NCBI RefSeq assembly: GCF_026000115.1
Contig: NZ_AP026867.1
Location: 6,673,001 to 6,737,000, forward strand
DNA from: Aureispira anguillae
GTDB taxonomy: Bacteria; Bacteroidota; Bacteroidia; Chitinophagales; Saprospiraceae
DNA length: 64,000 nucleotides
Direction: 5' to 3'
Shown: positions 19,913-28,806 of the stretch, one piece after another
Layout of the letters: every line of letters begins with the position of its first letter
How positions within the stretch are numbered: position 1 is the first letter of the stretch
Made by a program: the position numbers and the translations under genes
Notes under the pieces: generated by a model
The model's database searches: none
What the model saw: the letters and a program-made list of their open reading frames with translations, nothing else
What the model was told of the DNA's origin: nothing

Positions 19913-19946
19913 AAAAAGACTGCCTATGAAATGGCAGTCTTTTTTA
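19913..19946 (+). terminator. Rho-independent terminator of purM
   Basis: AAAAAGACTGCC pairs with GGCAGTCTTTTT around 8 nt, with a T-run. It isolates purM from the downstream FabH-like gene. Confidence 0.92.
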
Positions 19947-20349
19947 TTAACGATAGAGCGATAATTTGTACTTGAATAGAAAAAGGAACCTTTTTTTATC
20001 CCAAAAGAGGAACCTGAACTATTATTTAAAATAGTATATTTGCGACTCGTAAATCTACCAACACCAAAAACATCCAATAAGACTCAATTAAAATAATGAT
20101 GTTAGGTAGAGCATTTTAGTAGAAACTATAAAGGGTAGTTTCTCAACATTTTACTTTATAATTGATTTTTCCTAAGTCCTATCTTTTCTGATTATTTGGG
20201 GTGTATTATTTTTATTAGGGCAATTGAATTAGGGAAGATGGCGTTTTTTAGCAAAAATGCGTAGTGGTAATCGTCCGTTTATAACGTCTTATAAGACGGA
20301 ATGTAATCACAAAAAACAATCAATAAAGTAATACAATAAATAATTTTTC
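19947..20349. other. Intergenic region with putative promoter and palindrome
   Basis: About 400 bp. TATATTTG at 20035-20042 matches the -7 consensus but lies some 310 nt before the next start codon. Near 20279-20303 a GC-containing palindrome (CCGTTTATAACG then TTATAAGACGG) could fold in the leader. A minus-strand reading frame at 19811-20077 crosses the terminator and the purM 3' end and has no coding signs. Confidence 0.4.
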
Positions 20350-21429
20350 ATGAAAAGATATAGTTCAAAGATCATAGGGAGTGGTTCCGTATTGCCAAAA
20401 ATAAAAAAAGCAAACAACGCTTTTTGGGACAATACATTTTTTAATAAGGATCACGTAAAAATGACGAAAACAAACGAAGCAATTACAGCTAAGTTTGAAG
20501 AAGTTGCGGGGATTGTAGAGCGTAGAGTGGCAGAAAAGGGAGTCAATGCTTCTGATCTAGGTACTCAAGCGGCAAAGTTGGCTATTGAATCTTCTGGAAT
20601 TGATCCTGAAACATTAGAGTATATTATTGTTGCGCATAATTTTGGTGATGTTAATCACGGCACCATTCAATCGGATTTATTACCAAATCTTGCTGCTAAA
20701 GTAAAACAAAAACTAGGAATTAAAAACTCTAGTTGTGTTGCTTACGATATCCTTTTTGGTTGCCCTAGTTGGGTACAAGCGTTTATTCAAGCGGACTACT
20801 ATATTAAGTCTGGCGATGTTAAACGTGTAATGGTGGTTGGGGCTGATACGGTTTCTCGTATGACCGATCCACATGATATTGATGGGATGTTGTTTGCCGA
20901 TGGAGCTGGGGCTGCAATTTTAGAGGCTGTAGATTATGATGAAGAAAATCCTCTAGGGGTTTTGTCTCATATGACGGTATCGGATTGTGTCAGTGAGGCA
21001 GATTATCTTAAGATGGGCGATTCGCTTAAACTGGATACAGAAGGACAGTATATTCGTATGTATGGCAAAGGTGTTTTCCGTTATGCGGTTACTAAAGTGC
21101 CTGTTGCTATAAATGATTGCTTAGCCAAAGCGGGGTTGAAATTGGAGGATGTAAATAAATTTGTTATGCATCAAGCCAATATGAAGATGAACAAGATCAT
21201 CTTAAAACGTTTGTATGAACTAAATGGCTATGAAGATTATCCAGAAGAAATGATGCCTTTGGTGGTGCACAAATTGGGGAATAGTTCGGCGGCAACAGTA
21301 CCTACTGTCTTAGATTTGATCATGAAGGGCGTAATGGACGGGCATAGCATCAATAAAGGTGATATTGTTGTTTTTGCGTCTGTAGGGGCTGGCATGCATG
21401 CCAATTGTATTGTATATAAACATTCATAA
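20350..21429 (+). CDS. FabH-like 3-oxoacyl-ACP synthase III family protein
   Basis: 359 residues with thiolase fold. The KAS III catalytic triad is present: Cys138 (DILFGCPSW), His274 (VMHQANMK) and Asn311 (KLGNSSAATVP). The C-terminal FASVGAGMHANCIVYK matches the KAS III end. The region around the Cys is not the usual FabH AACAGF, so it belongs to a divergent KAS III clade rather than housekeeping FabH. It should condense an acyl-CoA or acyl-ACP with malonyl-ACP or a related donor. Only 24 bp separate it from purL, so the two are likely co-transcribed with purQ, which is unexpected for a lipid or secondary-metabolism enzyme. It is possibly a branched or unusual acyl starter enzyme; the substrate is unknown. 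Confidence 0.85.
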   Translation: MKRYSSKIIGSGSVLPKIKKANNAFWDNTFFNKDHVKMTKTNEAITAKFEEVAGIVERRVAEKGVNASDLGTQAAKLAIESSGIDPETLEYIIVAHNFGDVNHGTIQSDLLPNLAAKVKQKLGIKNSSCVAYDILFGCPSWVQAFIQADYYIKSGDVKRVMVVGADTVSRMTDPHDIDGMLFADGAGAAILEAVDYDEENPLGVLSHMTVSDCVSEADYLKMGDSLKLDTEGQYIRMYGKGVFRYAVTKVPVAINDCLAKAGLKLEDVNKFVMHQANMKMNKIILKRLYELNGYEDYPEEMMPLVVHKLGNSSAATVPTVLDLIMKGVMDGHSINKGDIVVFASVGAGMHANCIVYKHS

Positions 21430-21453
21430 TAATTCATTAACAGAACAGAAAGG

Positions 21454-24400
21454 ATGACTGCTTCTATTCAAGTTTTATTGAAACCACACATCATTGATGT
21501 AAAAGGCAAAAAGGTTGAAGAAAAATGCCTTAAACAATTAGGAATTGCAACAGGGAACGTTAAGAGCGCTAAGCTGTTCTCTATCAATTATGAAGCGACA
21601 GCTGAGGAGTTGCAGGACTATGCTACTCGTTGTATCAAAGATGTTGTAACAGATGAAATTTTGGTCAATGAACGATTTGAGCCAACCAATTATCAGGCTT
21701 GTATTGCGATCGCTCAATTGCCAGGTGTTACAGACGATGAGGGGACTTCTGCTCAAATGGCTTGGGTTGACTTCTTTAATATAGAGGCAGACGTTAATAC
21801 ACAGCATATTTTTACCCAAGAGGTGTATTATTTTGAAAATAAACTTACTCAGGACGAATTGAGCTTGATTGCTAAGCGATTATTAGGGAACCCTTTGATT
21901 AATCACTTCACTTATGCTTATCAAAATGAGGAAGGAAAACTAAGTTTTACTCCTTATGTACCTGAGGTGAAAATGACAGCGGATGAAACGACTGAAACGA
22001 TTAGTTTGGAGTTGAGTGATGCGCAATTGGTGCAGTTGTCAAAAGAAAAAGTTTTGGCGTTGAATTTGGCGGAAATGAAGGCAATTGTTGGCTATTACAA
22101 AAACGAAAAAACCGTTGCAGAGCGTCAAGCGGTAGGCTTGCCTACCGACCCAACAGATTGTGAATTGGAAATCCTTGGACAAACTTGGTCTGAGCATTGT
22201 AAGCACAAGGAGTTTAATGCTGTTATTCATTATAAAAATGCAGAAACAGGAGAGGAAAAAACAATCAACTCTCTGTTCAAGACTTATATAAAAGGTACTA
22301 CTTCAACGGTTCAAGAAAGTTTAGAGGCAAACAATAATCATTGGTTGGTAAAGGTCTTTTCTGATAATGCAGGAGTTGTAAAAGCTACCGAAGACAAATT
22401 ATTTGTTTGGAAAGTAGAAACGCACAATTCTCCCTCTGCTTTAGATCCTTATGGTGGAGCTATTACTGGAATCTTAGGTAACAACCGTGATCCTTTGGCA
22501 ACAGGGGTTGGAGGAGCTAAACTATTGTTTAACACCAATGTACTTTGTTTTGGAAACCCAGATTATGACAAGCCTTTGCTAACAGGACAATTGCATCCTC
22601 GTCAGATTATGGAAGGGGTGGTTTCTGGGATTGAAGATGGTGGCAACAAATCAGGTGTTCCTACTGTAAATGGCTCAGTTGTATTTGACGATCGATATAG
22701 TGGAAAACCTTTGGTTTATTGTGGTACAGGCGCACTGATGCCTTATGATTACAAAGGAAAACCATCTTGGGAAAAACCGATTGATGCTGGCGATCGAATT
22801 ATTGTTGCTGGTGGACGAGTTGGTAAAGATGGTATCCATGGTGCTACGTTTTCTTCTATTGAAATAGATGAGCACTCGCCTTCTTCTGCTGTACAAATTG
22901 GAAGCCCAATTACGCAGAAAAAAGTAGCCGACTTTTTGGTGAAAGCTTGTTTGCAAGGACTGGTAAAATGTAGCACAGATAATGGTGCTGGTGGTTTGTC
23001 TTCTTCGATTGGTGAATTGGCTACCATTTCTGGTGGTGCAGTAGTGCATCTTGAAAAAGTACCGTTAAAATATGCAGGGCTAAAACCTTGGGAAATATTT
23101 GTTTCTGAATCTCAGGAACGTATGTCTTTGGTGATAGAAGAACCGCAAGTTGAAGCCTTGTTTGCTTTGGCAAAGGCAATGGAGGTAGAGCTAACAGATA
23201 TTGGGTACTTTACAAGTGATGGATATTTAGATATTCGTTACAATGACAATAAGGTTGCTTATTTGGATATGGAGTTTTTGCACGAAGGAGATCCTCAAAA
23301 AGTGATGTATGCACAATGGGACAAACCTGCTTTGCAAGAGCCTACTCTATCTACTGCTATCGATTATAATGATACCCTAATTCAATTAATGGGTAGTTTA
23401 AATATTTGTTCTAGAGAATCAATCATCCGTCAGTATGACCATGAGGTAAAAGGTAAAACAATTATCAAACCTCTAATGGGACCTAAAGGTAAGGCTCCTC
23501 AAGATGCTGCTATTATGCGTTTTGGCTTTGATAGCTTTGAGGGCGTTGCCGTTTCAAATGGTATTTTGCCTCGTTATGGCGATATTGATGCTTATGAGAT
23601 GTCAGCAGGTGCTTTTGACGAAGCGGTTCGTCAGATTGTATCCGCAGGGGGAAGCTTGCCAAATACCAATGCCAATGATGGCGTTTTTTGGTCGGTAAAT
23701 GATAACTTCTGTGTACCCGATTCAGAATATCATGAAACATCTAATCCTGATGGAAAATTCAAATTGGCTAAATTGGTGCAAATGTGTGAAGCATTGTATG
23801 ATATGGCAACTTACTTTGATATTCCATTAACATCAGGTAAGGACAGCATGAAAAATGACTTCAAAGCAGATGGTGTCAAAATTTCTGTTCCTCCAACAAT
23901 TCTTTATTCTATGACTGCTAAAGTAGATGATGTTCGCAAAACGGTGACATCTGACTTTAAAGCTGCTGGAGATTTAGTTTATCAGTTGGGAACCACTTAC
24001 AATGAGTTGGGCGCTTCTGAATTCTATAGTTTGTTTGATGAGTTGGGGGCAAATGTACCTAAAGTACGCAAAGAAACTGCAAAAGAATTGTATTTGAAGG
24101 TAATGGAGGCTAATGCAAAGGGATTGATTGAGTCTAGTCATGATTTATCAGATGGTGGACTGGCGGTTACCTTGGTAGAATCTGCCTTTGGTGGTGAATT
24201 TGGGGTAACAGCAAATCTAGATGTTTTGGGCGATTTGTCTAATGAGGCAAAACTGTTCTCTGAAACGCATTCTCGTTTTGTAGTATCTATTCGTCCTGAA
24301 AATCAAGCTGAATTTGAAGCAATTTTTGGTGACAAGGCTTATTTATTGGGAGAAGTTACGACTAATAAACAGGTACAAATATCAAGCAACAATAATAATC

Positions 24401-24459
24401 TAATTGATTTACCAACAGAAGCCTTGTTAGAAGCCTGGGCAGGAGGTTTGGTATTATAA
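21454..24459 (+). CDS. purL: Phosphoribosylformylglycinamidine synthase, PurL with N-terminal PurS-like region
   Basis: 1001 residues. Residues about 1-170 look like two PurS-type alpha/beta units (MTASIQVLLKPHIIDVKG and ACIAIAQLPGVTDD). Then comes the tandem PurM-like synthetase core, with the FGAR/ATP site THNSPSALDPYGGAITG, DPLATGVGGAKLLFN, STDNGAGGLSSSIGELA and a C-terminal DLSDGGLAVTLVESA. No glutaminase domain is fused; it is encoded separately as purQ 33 bp downstream. This length lies between small PurL (about 740) and the fused large PurL (about 1290), and PurL plus PurQ sum to the large form. It converts FGAR to FGAM with ATP and ammonia from PurQ. It probably forms an operon with the FabH-like gene and purQ. 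Confidence 0.95.
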   Translation: MTASIQVLLKPHIIDVKGKKVEEKCLKQLGIATGNVKSAKLFSINYEATAEELQDYATRCIKDVVTDEILVNERFEPTNYQACIAIAQLPGVTDDEGTSAQMAWVDFFNIEADVNTQHIFTQEVYYFENKLTQDELSLIAKRLLGNPLINHFTYAYQNEEGKLSFTPYVPEVKMTADETTETISLELSDAQLVQLSKEKVLALNLAEMKAIVGYYKNEKTVAERQAVGLPTDPTDCELEILGQTWSEHCKHKEFNAVIHYKNAETGEEKTINSLFKTYIKGTTSTVQESLEANNNHWLVKVFSDNAGVVKATEDKLFVWKVETHNSPSALDPYGGAITGILGNNRDPLATGVGGAKLLFNTNVLCFGNPDYDKPLLTGQLHPRQIMEGVVSGIEDGGNKSGVPTVNGSVVFDDRYSGKPLVYCGTGALMPYDYKGKPSWEKPIDAGDRIIVAGGRVGKDGIHGATFSSIEIDEHSPSSAVQIGSPITQKKVADFLVKACLQGLVKCSTDNGAGGLSSSIGELATISGGAVVHLEKVPLKYAGLKPWEIFVSESQERMSLVIEEPQVEALFALAKAMEVELTDIGYFTSDGYLDIRYNDNKVAYLDMEFLHEGDPQKVMYAQWDKPALQEPTLSTAIDYNDTLIQLMGSLNICSRESIIRQYDHEVKGKTIIKPLMGPKGKAPQDAAIMRFGFDSFEGVAVSNGILPRYGDIDAYEMSAGAFDEAVRQIVSAGGSLPNTNANDGVFWSVNDNFCVPDSEYHETSNPDGKFKLAKLVQMCEALYDMATYFDIPLTSGKDSMKNDFKADGVKISVPPTILYSMTAKVDDVRKTVTSDFKAAGDLVYQLGTTYNELGASEFYSLFDELGANVPKVRKETAKELYLKVMEANAKGLIESSHDLSDGGLAVTLVESAFGGEFGVTANLDVLGDLSNEAKLFSETHSRFVVSIRPENQAEFEAIFGDKAYLLGEVTTNKQVQISSNNNNLIDLPTEALLEAWAGGLVL

Positions 24460-24492
24460 TAAAATGATTTTCAACTTTCAAATTGAACTAAA

Positions 24493-25329
24493 ATGACAGC
24501 AGTAAAATCTTTAGTTATAACAGGTTTCGGAATCAACTGTGAAGAAGAAATGGCAGCCGCTTATCATTTGGCAGGTGCAACCGCAGATATTGTTCATTTA
24601 AATGAAATTTTACTAGGACAAGTTTCTATCCATCAATATGATATTTTAAACTTTCCTGGTGGCTTTTCTTTTGGTGATGATTTGGCTTCAGGTAAAGTAG
24701 TTTCTAATAAAATAAAATTCAAAAAATTACCTTCTGGAAAGGTCTTGCTTGATGAAATTAAGCAGTTTTTGGCAGATGGGAAATATATCTTAGGCGTTTG
24801 TAATGGTTTTCAAATGTTGGTACGCATGGGCTTATTGCCCAATACCAATAGTGATTTTGAGCCAGAAGCAACCCTGAGCAACAACAACTCTGGTAAATTT
24901 GAGGACCGTTGGGTCTATTGTAAAGTAAACAATGCCGCTCAAACACCCTTTCTAAAAGGAATTACTCAGATGGCGCTACCTGCTCGTCACGGAGAAGGAA
25001 AATTGATCTTTATGGACGATGAAATGCGTGCTAAGGTATCTAAAGAGCATTTAAATTGCTTGACTTATTGTACAGAAGATGGGGTAGAAACAGCAGCGTA
25101 TCCTGCCAACCCCAATGGAGCTGATTTGAATTGTGCAGGTTTGACCAATCCTACAGGGCAGGTATTGGGACTAATGCCACATCCAGAAGCTTATTTGAGT
25201 TTGTACAACAACCCGAATTGGGGACAAATCAAGCGAAATAATCCTGATATTACAGAAGAGGGAGAAGGCTTGAAAATTTTTACGAATATTGTAGAGCACA
25301 TCAAAGCGCAAAAACTGGCAACAGTTTAG
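24493..25329 (+). CDS. purQ: Phosphoribosylformylglycinamidine synthase glutaminase subunit
   Basis: 278 residues, longer than typical small PurQ (about 225) and similar to the glutaminase end of large PurL. It is a class I amidotransferase with nucleophile Cys103 in GVCNGFQML, His230 and Glu232 in PHPEAYL, and the PGGFSFGDD loop. The RHGEGK segment typical of PurL/PurQ glutaminases is present. It supplies ammonia from glutamine to PurL, which ends 33 bp upstream. A 14-bp perfect hairpin follows, separating it from purH. Confidence 0.96.
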   Translation: MTAVKSLVITGFGINCEEEMAAAYHLAGATADIVHLNEILLGQVSIHQYDILNFPGGFSFGDDLASGKVVSNKIKFKKLPSGKVLLDEIKQFLADGKYILGVCNGFQMLVRMGLLPNTNSDFEPEATLSNNNSGKFEDRWVYCKVNNAAQTPFLKGITQMALPARHGEGKLIFMDDEMRAKVSKEHLNCLTYCTEDGVETAAYPANPNGADLNCAGLTNPTGQVLGLMPHPEAYLSLYNNPNWGQIKRNNPDITEEGEGLKIFTNIVEHIKAQKLATV

Positions 25330-25454
25330 TATTTTTAGGATTATTACTACTTACTAATTGAAGGCTAACCAATGAAAACAGGCATTCAACATATTGATAT
25401 TCATACTTATAATAAACTAATACTTAAGGTATCTAGGAGAATTATTTAGGCTAC

Positions 25455-25492
25455 ATAGAGCCTGTTTGGGAAGTCTCTCAAACAGGCTCTAT
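25455..25492 (+). terminator. Hairpin after purQ
   Basis: ATAGAGCCTGTTTG pairs perfectly with CAAACAGGCTCTAT around 10 nt. There is no T-run directly after it, so it is either a terminator of modest strength or an RNA-stability element. Confidence 0.6.
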
Positions 25493-25552
25493 ATGTTGGT
25501 ATATAGAGCATTAGAATGAATTATTTTATCAAACATAAATCAATAAACAACA

Positions 25553-27172
25553 ATGGATCTTTTGATTCCTATTAAACGAGCTTTAATTAGCGTTTCAGAC
25601 AAGACAGGGGTGATTGAATTAGCGCAGTCTTTGGCAGATGCAGGCTGTGAAATCATTTCTACAGGGGGGACACAACGCAAACTAGAAGAAGCAGGTATTA
25701 CAACAACCGAAATTTCAAAAGTAACAGGCAATCCTGAAGCTTTTGGTGGTCGTATGAAAACGATCTCTTTTAACATTGAATCAGCTTTGTTGTTCGATCG
25801 TGAAAAAGATGCTGAAGAGGCTGCTGCGCTCAATATTGAGTCTATTGATTTGGTGGTTTGTAACTTATATCCTTTTCAAAAAGTGTTGGAGCAAGGAGCA
25901 AATTTTGAAACCTTGATTGAAAATATTGACATTGGGGGACCAACGATGATTCGTGCTGCTGCCAAAAACTTTAAATATGTGGCAACAGTAACTCAGCCTT
26001 CGGATTACAATGAATTGATGGCTCAGTTGAAGAGCAACAAGGGAGCATTGACTTATGATTTTCGCAAAAAATTAATGTGCAAAGCGTTTAATCATACCGC
26101 AGACTATGATGCCTTGATTGCTACGACAATGGATCAAGAAATCGGAATCCATTCTTTGCGTTTGGGATTTGAAGAAGGAACAGACTTGCGTTATGGTGAA
26201 AATAGCCATCAGTCGGCTCGTTTTTACAAGCAAAAGGGAGCAGCCAATTCTTTGTACGATTTAAATGTTCTACATGGTAAGGCGTTGTCTTTTAATAATA
26301 TTTTGGACATCAATGGTGCTATTGAGGCGATCAAAGAAGCCACTCGTCCTGCTTGTTCTGTGATCAAACACAGCAATCCTTGCGGATTATGCGAAGGAGA
26401 TCATCAAGCAGAATTATTGCAATTGGCTTGGGCGGGTGACCCTATTTCTGCCTTTGGTTCTATCATTGCCTTTAACCAGACTGTTACGTTAGAAACCGTG
26501 CAGTTTTTCCAATTAGACAATGAAGATAGAAGTAAACGTAAATTTGTAGAGGTTGTTATTGCTCCTGATTTTACACCAGAGGCGTTAGCTTATTTACAAC
26601 AACATAAAAACCTTCGTATTATTGAGTTTAATGCTGCTCGTTTGGTAGATGGTGTTGATTATCGTTATATGAATGGCAGTTTATTGGTTCAAGACACGGA
26701 TACTGTTTTGCACAATAAATTGGATGTTGTAACCGAAAAAACAGTAGATATGGCGGTAGAACAACCGCTTATTGAATTTGGCTTGCGTGCCATCAAAACC
26801 ATCAAATCGAATTCTATTGCGATCGTTCGTTTCAAAAATGGCTATGCTCAGCTATTGGGAATGGGTGCTGGACAACCCAATCGATTGGTGGCAACTAAAT
26901 TATCAATTGAAAAATGCCGTGAGAACCTGCGCAATGAATATACTGGTGCAGCGGAAGATTTTGAAGCCTATGTTGCTCAAGAATTAGCAAATGCTTGGTT
27001 GATTTCAGATGCGTTCTTCCCTTTTGCAGATAATGTAGAATTAGCTGCTGCTGCTGGGGTTCGCAAGATCGTTCAACCTGGTGGTTCTATCCGAGATAAA
27101 TCGGTGGTTAATACTTGTAATGAATTGGGTGTTTCAATGGTATTCACAGGTATTAGACATTTTAAACATTAA
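25553..27172 (+). CDS. purH: Bifunctional AICAR transformylase / IMP cyclohydrolase
   Basis: 539 residues. The N-terminal MGS-like IMP cyclohydrolase domain (about 1-150) has RALISVSDKTGVIELAQSL, GCEIISTGGTQRKLEE and a DIGGPTMIRAAAKN segment. The AICAR transformylase domain has LRYGENSHQSARFY, the catalytic region SVIKHSNPCGLCEG and SDAFFPFADNVELAAAAG, ending VVFTGIRHF-like (VSMVFTGIRHFKH). It performs the last two steps to IMP using 10-formyl-THF. Own leader and own 3' hairpin suggest independent transcription. Confidence 0.97.
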   Translation: MDLLIPIKRALISVSDKTGVIELAQSLADAGCEIISTGGTQRKLEEAGITTTEISKVTGNPEAFGGRMKTISFNIESALLFDREKDAEEAAALNIESIDLVVCNLYPFQKVLEQGANFETLIENIDIGGPTMIRAAAKNFKYVATVTQPSDYNELMAQLKSNKGALTYDFRKKLMCKAFNHTADYDALIATTMDQEIGIHSLRLGFEEGTDLRYGENSHQSARFYKQKGAANSLYDLNVLHGKALSFNNILDINGAIEAIKEATRPACSVIKHSNPCGLCEGDHQAELLQLAWAGDPISAFGSIIAFNQTVTLETVQFFQLDNEDRSKRKFVEVVIAPDFTPEALAYLQQHKNLRIIEFNAARLVDGVDYRYMNGSLLVQDTDTVLHNKLDVVTEKTVDMAVEQPLIEFGLRAIKTIKSNSIAIVRFKNGYAQLLGMGAGQPNRLVATKLSIEKCRENLRNEYTGAAEDFEAYVAQELANAWLISDAFFPFADNVELAAAAGVRKIVQPGGSIRDKSVVNTCNELGVSMVFTGIRHFKH

Positions 27173-27189
27173 TATTATTTAACAGAAAG

Positions 27190-27235
27190 CTGAGCCATTA
27201 CTATTTGGACGCAAAAGGCAGTGGCTTAGGTTTTT
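27190..27235 (+). terminator. Terminator after purH
   Basis: CTGAGCCATT pairs with AGTGGCTTAG (two G-T wobbles) around 20 nt, followed by GTTTTTA. It is moderately convincing. Confidence 0.55.
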
Positions 27236-27271
27236 ATACTATTTTTATACGTAAATATTTAATATAAAATC

Positions 27272-28654
27272 ATGGATTGCTTAACAAAATTCGTTTCCCC
27301 TCAATTAAAAACTATTCATAGAGGTAAAGTTAGAGACAGTATTCGTATTGACGACAACACTCGTATGATTGTTGTAACCGATCGAATTTCTGCATTTAAC
27401 AAGAAAATCAAAACGCCTATTCCTACTAAAGGGGCTGTATTGAATGGTATTGCTAATTTTTGGTTTGAACAGACTAAACACATTATCGACAACCATGTTA
27501 TTGAGCAAGTTGATGATTATATAACCTTGGTAAAAGAAGCAGAACCAATTCGAGTAGAAATGATCGTTCGTGGTTATTTGACAGGTTCAATGTGGAGAGG
27601 TTATCAGAATGGAAAGCGTCAAATTAGTGATGTAGTCGTTTCTGACGGAATGGTTAAAAATCAAAAATTTGATAGCCCAATTCTTACGCCAACCACCAAA
27701 GATGAGTTCGATTCTGAAATTGATGAAAAAGGAATCATCGAAACAGGTTTGGTAAGTGCTGAAATCTACGAGCAAATGAAAGCTAAGGCTTTAGAATTGT
27801 TTGCTTTTGGTAGTGAATTTTTGGCAGAGCGTGGAATTATCCTAGTGGATACCAAATATGAGTTTGGTTTAGTAGATGGAAAATTAATCTTAATTGATGA
27901 AATTCACACGCCTGATTCTTCTCGTTTTTGGAGTGCTGCTGATTATGCTGCTAACCCAGAAACTGCGGAGCAAATTGACAAAGAATTTGTTCGTCAATGG
28001 ATGTTGGCTAACAAAGTAGATGGCGAGGTGCCTTCTGAATTGGCTGCTGAAGTAGTAGAGGAAACTAGCCGTAGATACCAAGAAATCTACAAAATGGTAA
28101 CAGGGAAAGAATTTACATTGGTGGATTTGCCTTCTAAGGTTAGAATTTACAACAACTTGGTAAAAGCTGGTGTTATCAAACCTGGTTTTGTAGGGATTGT
28201 AATGGGATCTCCTTCTGATTTGGAGCACTGCAAAAAAATCAAAGCATTTGTCGAAAAATATGGCGTTTGTGTTGATATGCGTGTGCTTTCTGCACACAAA
28301 AATGGAGAGCGTATTGCTGAATTGGCTGAAATGTACAATACTTCTGTAGAGCCTGTTGGAGTGATTGCTGTAGCTGGACGTTCTAATGGATTGGGTGGCG
28401 CTTTGGCTGCTAATTTGAGCGTGCCTGTTGTGAACTGTCCTCCTTATTCTGACAAAACAGATTTGATTCTAAATGTCAATTCTTCTTTGGTAATGCCTTC
28501 TAAGACACCTGCAACAACAGCTGTTCATGTTGATAATGCTGCTTATGCAATCGTGCGTAGCTTAAATATTCCTAGTATTCGTGAGAGAATGGCACAGGAT
28601 ATTATGGATATGAAGCAATCTTTAAAAGATGCTGATGCTGAAATCAGAAACTAA
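27272..28654 (+). CDS. PurC-PurE fusion: SAICAR synthetase with class II AIR carboxylase
   Basis: 460 residues. Residues 1 to about 285 are SAICAR synthetase (HRGKVRDSIRI, TDRISAFNKKI, VEMIVRGYLTGSMWRGYQ, LVDTKYEFGL, IDEIHTPDSSRFW). After a short linker, residues about 304-460 are PurE: GIVMGSPSDLEHC (311-320), LSAHKNGER (339-347) and VAVAGRSNGLGGAL (366-378). The SAHK and AGRSNGLG signatures are those of class II PurE, which carboxylates AIR directly with CO2, rather than class I PurE (SAHR, GGAAHLPG), which needs PurK. No purK is in the window. The layout parallels vertebrate PAICS, although this PurC half is closer to the bacterial/yeast Ade1 type. It carries out steps 6 and 7 of IMP synthesis. 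Confidence 0.93.
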   Translation: MDCLTKFVSPQLKTIHRGKVRDSIRIDDNTRMIVVTDRISAFNKKIKTPIPTKGAVLNGIANFWFEQTKHIIDNHVIEQVDDYITLVKEAEPIRVEMIVRGYLTGSMWRGYQNGKRQISDVVVSDGMVKNQKFDSPILTPTTKDEFDSEIDEKGIIETGLVSAEIYEQMKAKALELFAFGSEFLAERGIILVDTKYEFGLVDGKLILIDEIHTPDSSRFWSAADYAANPETAEQIDKEFVRQWMLANKVDGEVPSELAAEVVEETSRRYQEIYKMVTGKEFTLVDLPSKVRIYNNLVKAGVIKPGFVGIVMGSPSDLEHCKKIKAFVEKYGVCVDMRVLSAHKNGERIAELAEMYNTSVEPVGVIAVAGRSNGLGGALAANLSVPVVNCPPYSDKTDLILNVNSSLVMPSKTPATTAVHVDNAAYAIVRSLNIPSIRERMAQDIMDMKQSLKDADAEIRN

Positions 28655-28688
28655 TCGTTGCTGTTAAAACGATTGCTTAAATTATAAT

Positions 28689-28728
28689 AAAGAATTGGGG
28701 CGAACCATTGAGTTTGCCCCGATTTCTT
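28689..28728 (+). terminator. Terminator after the purC-purE fusion
   Basis: AAGAATTGGGGCGAAC pairs with GTTTGCCCCGATTTCTT with small mismatches around 6 nt. The GC-rich core GGGGC/GCCCC is followed by T/A-rich sequence. Confidence 0.75.
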
Positions 28729-28806
28729 AATTAATATTACTCTCTATATTGAGTTTCTCTTTGACAATTGATGAAAACAATGGGAGGCTAAAATCAAAAA
28801 CAAAAA

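Noticed and set aside
19811-20077. 88-codon minus-strand frame after purM
   Set aside because: It spans the purM terminator and purM 3' end; composition is not protein-like.
22675-23049. Two overlapping minus-strand frames inside purL (124 and 92 codons)
   Set aside because: They are antisense shadows of a conserved enzyme.
27890-28338. Antisense frames in the purC-purE fusion
   Set aside because: Shadows of a highly conserved plus-strand coding region.
27272-28654. Possible frameshift joining separate purC and purE genes
   Set aside because: The frame is open without interruption, and the linker of about 20 residues between the two domains reads naturally.
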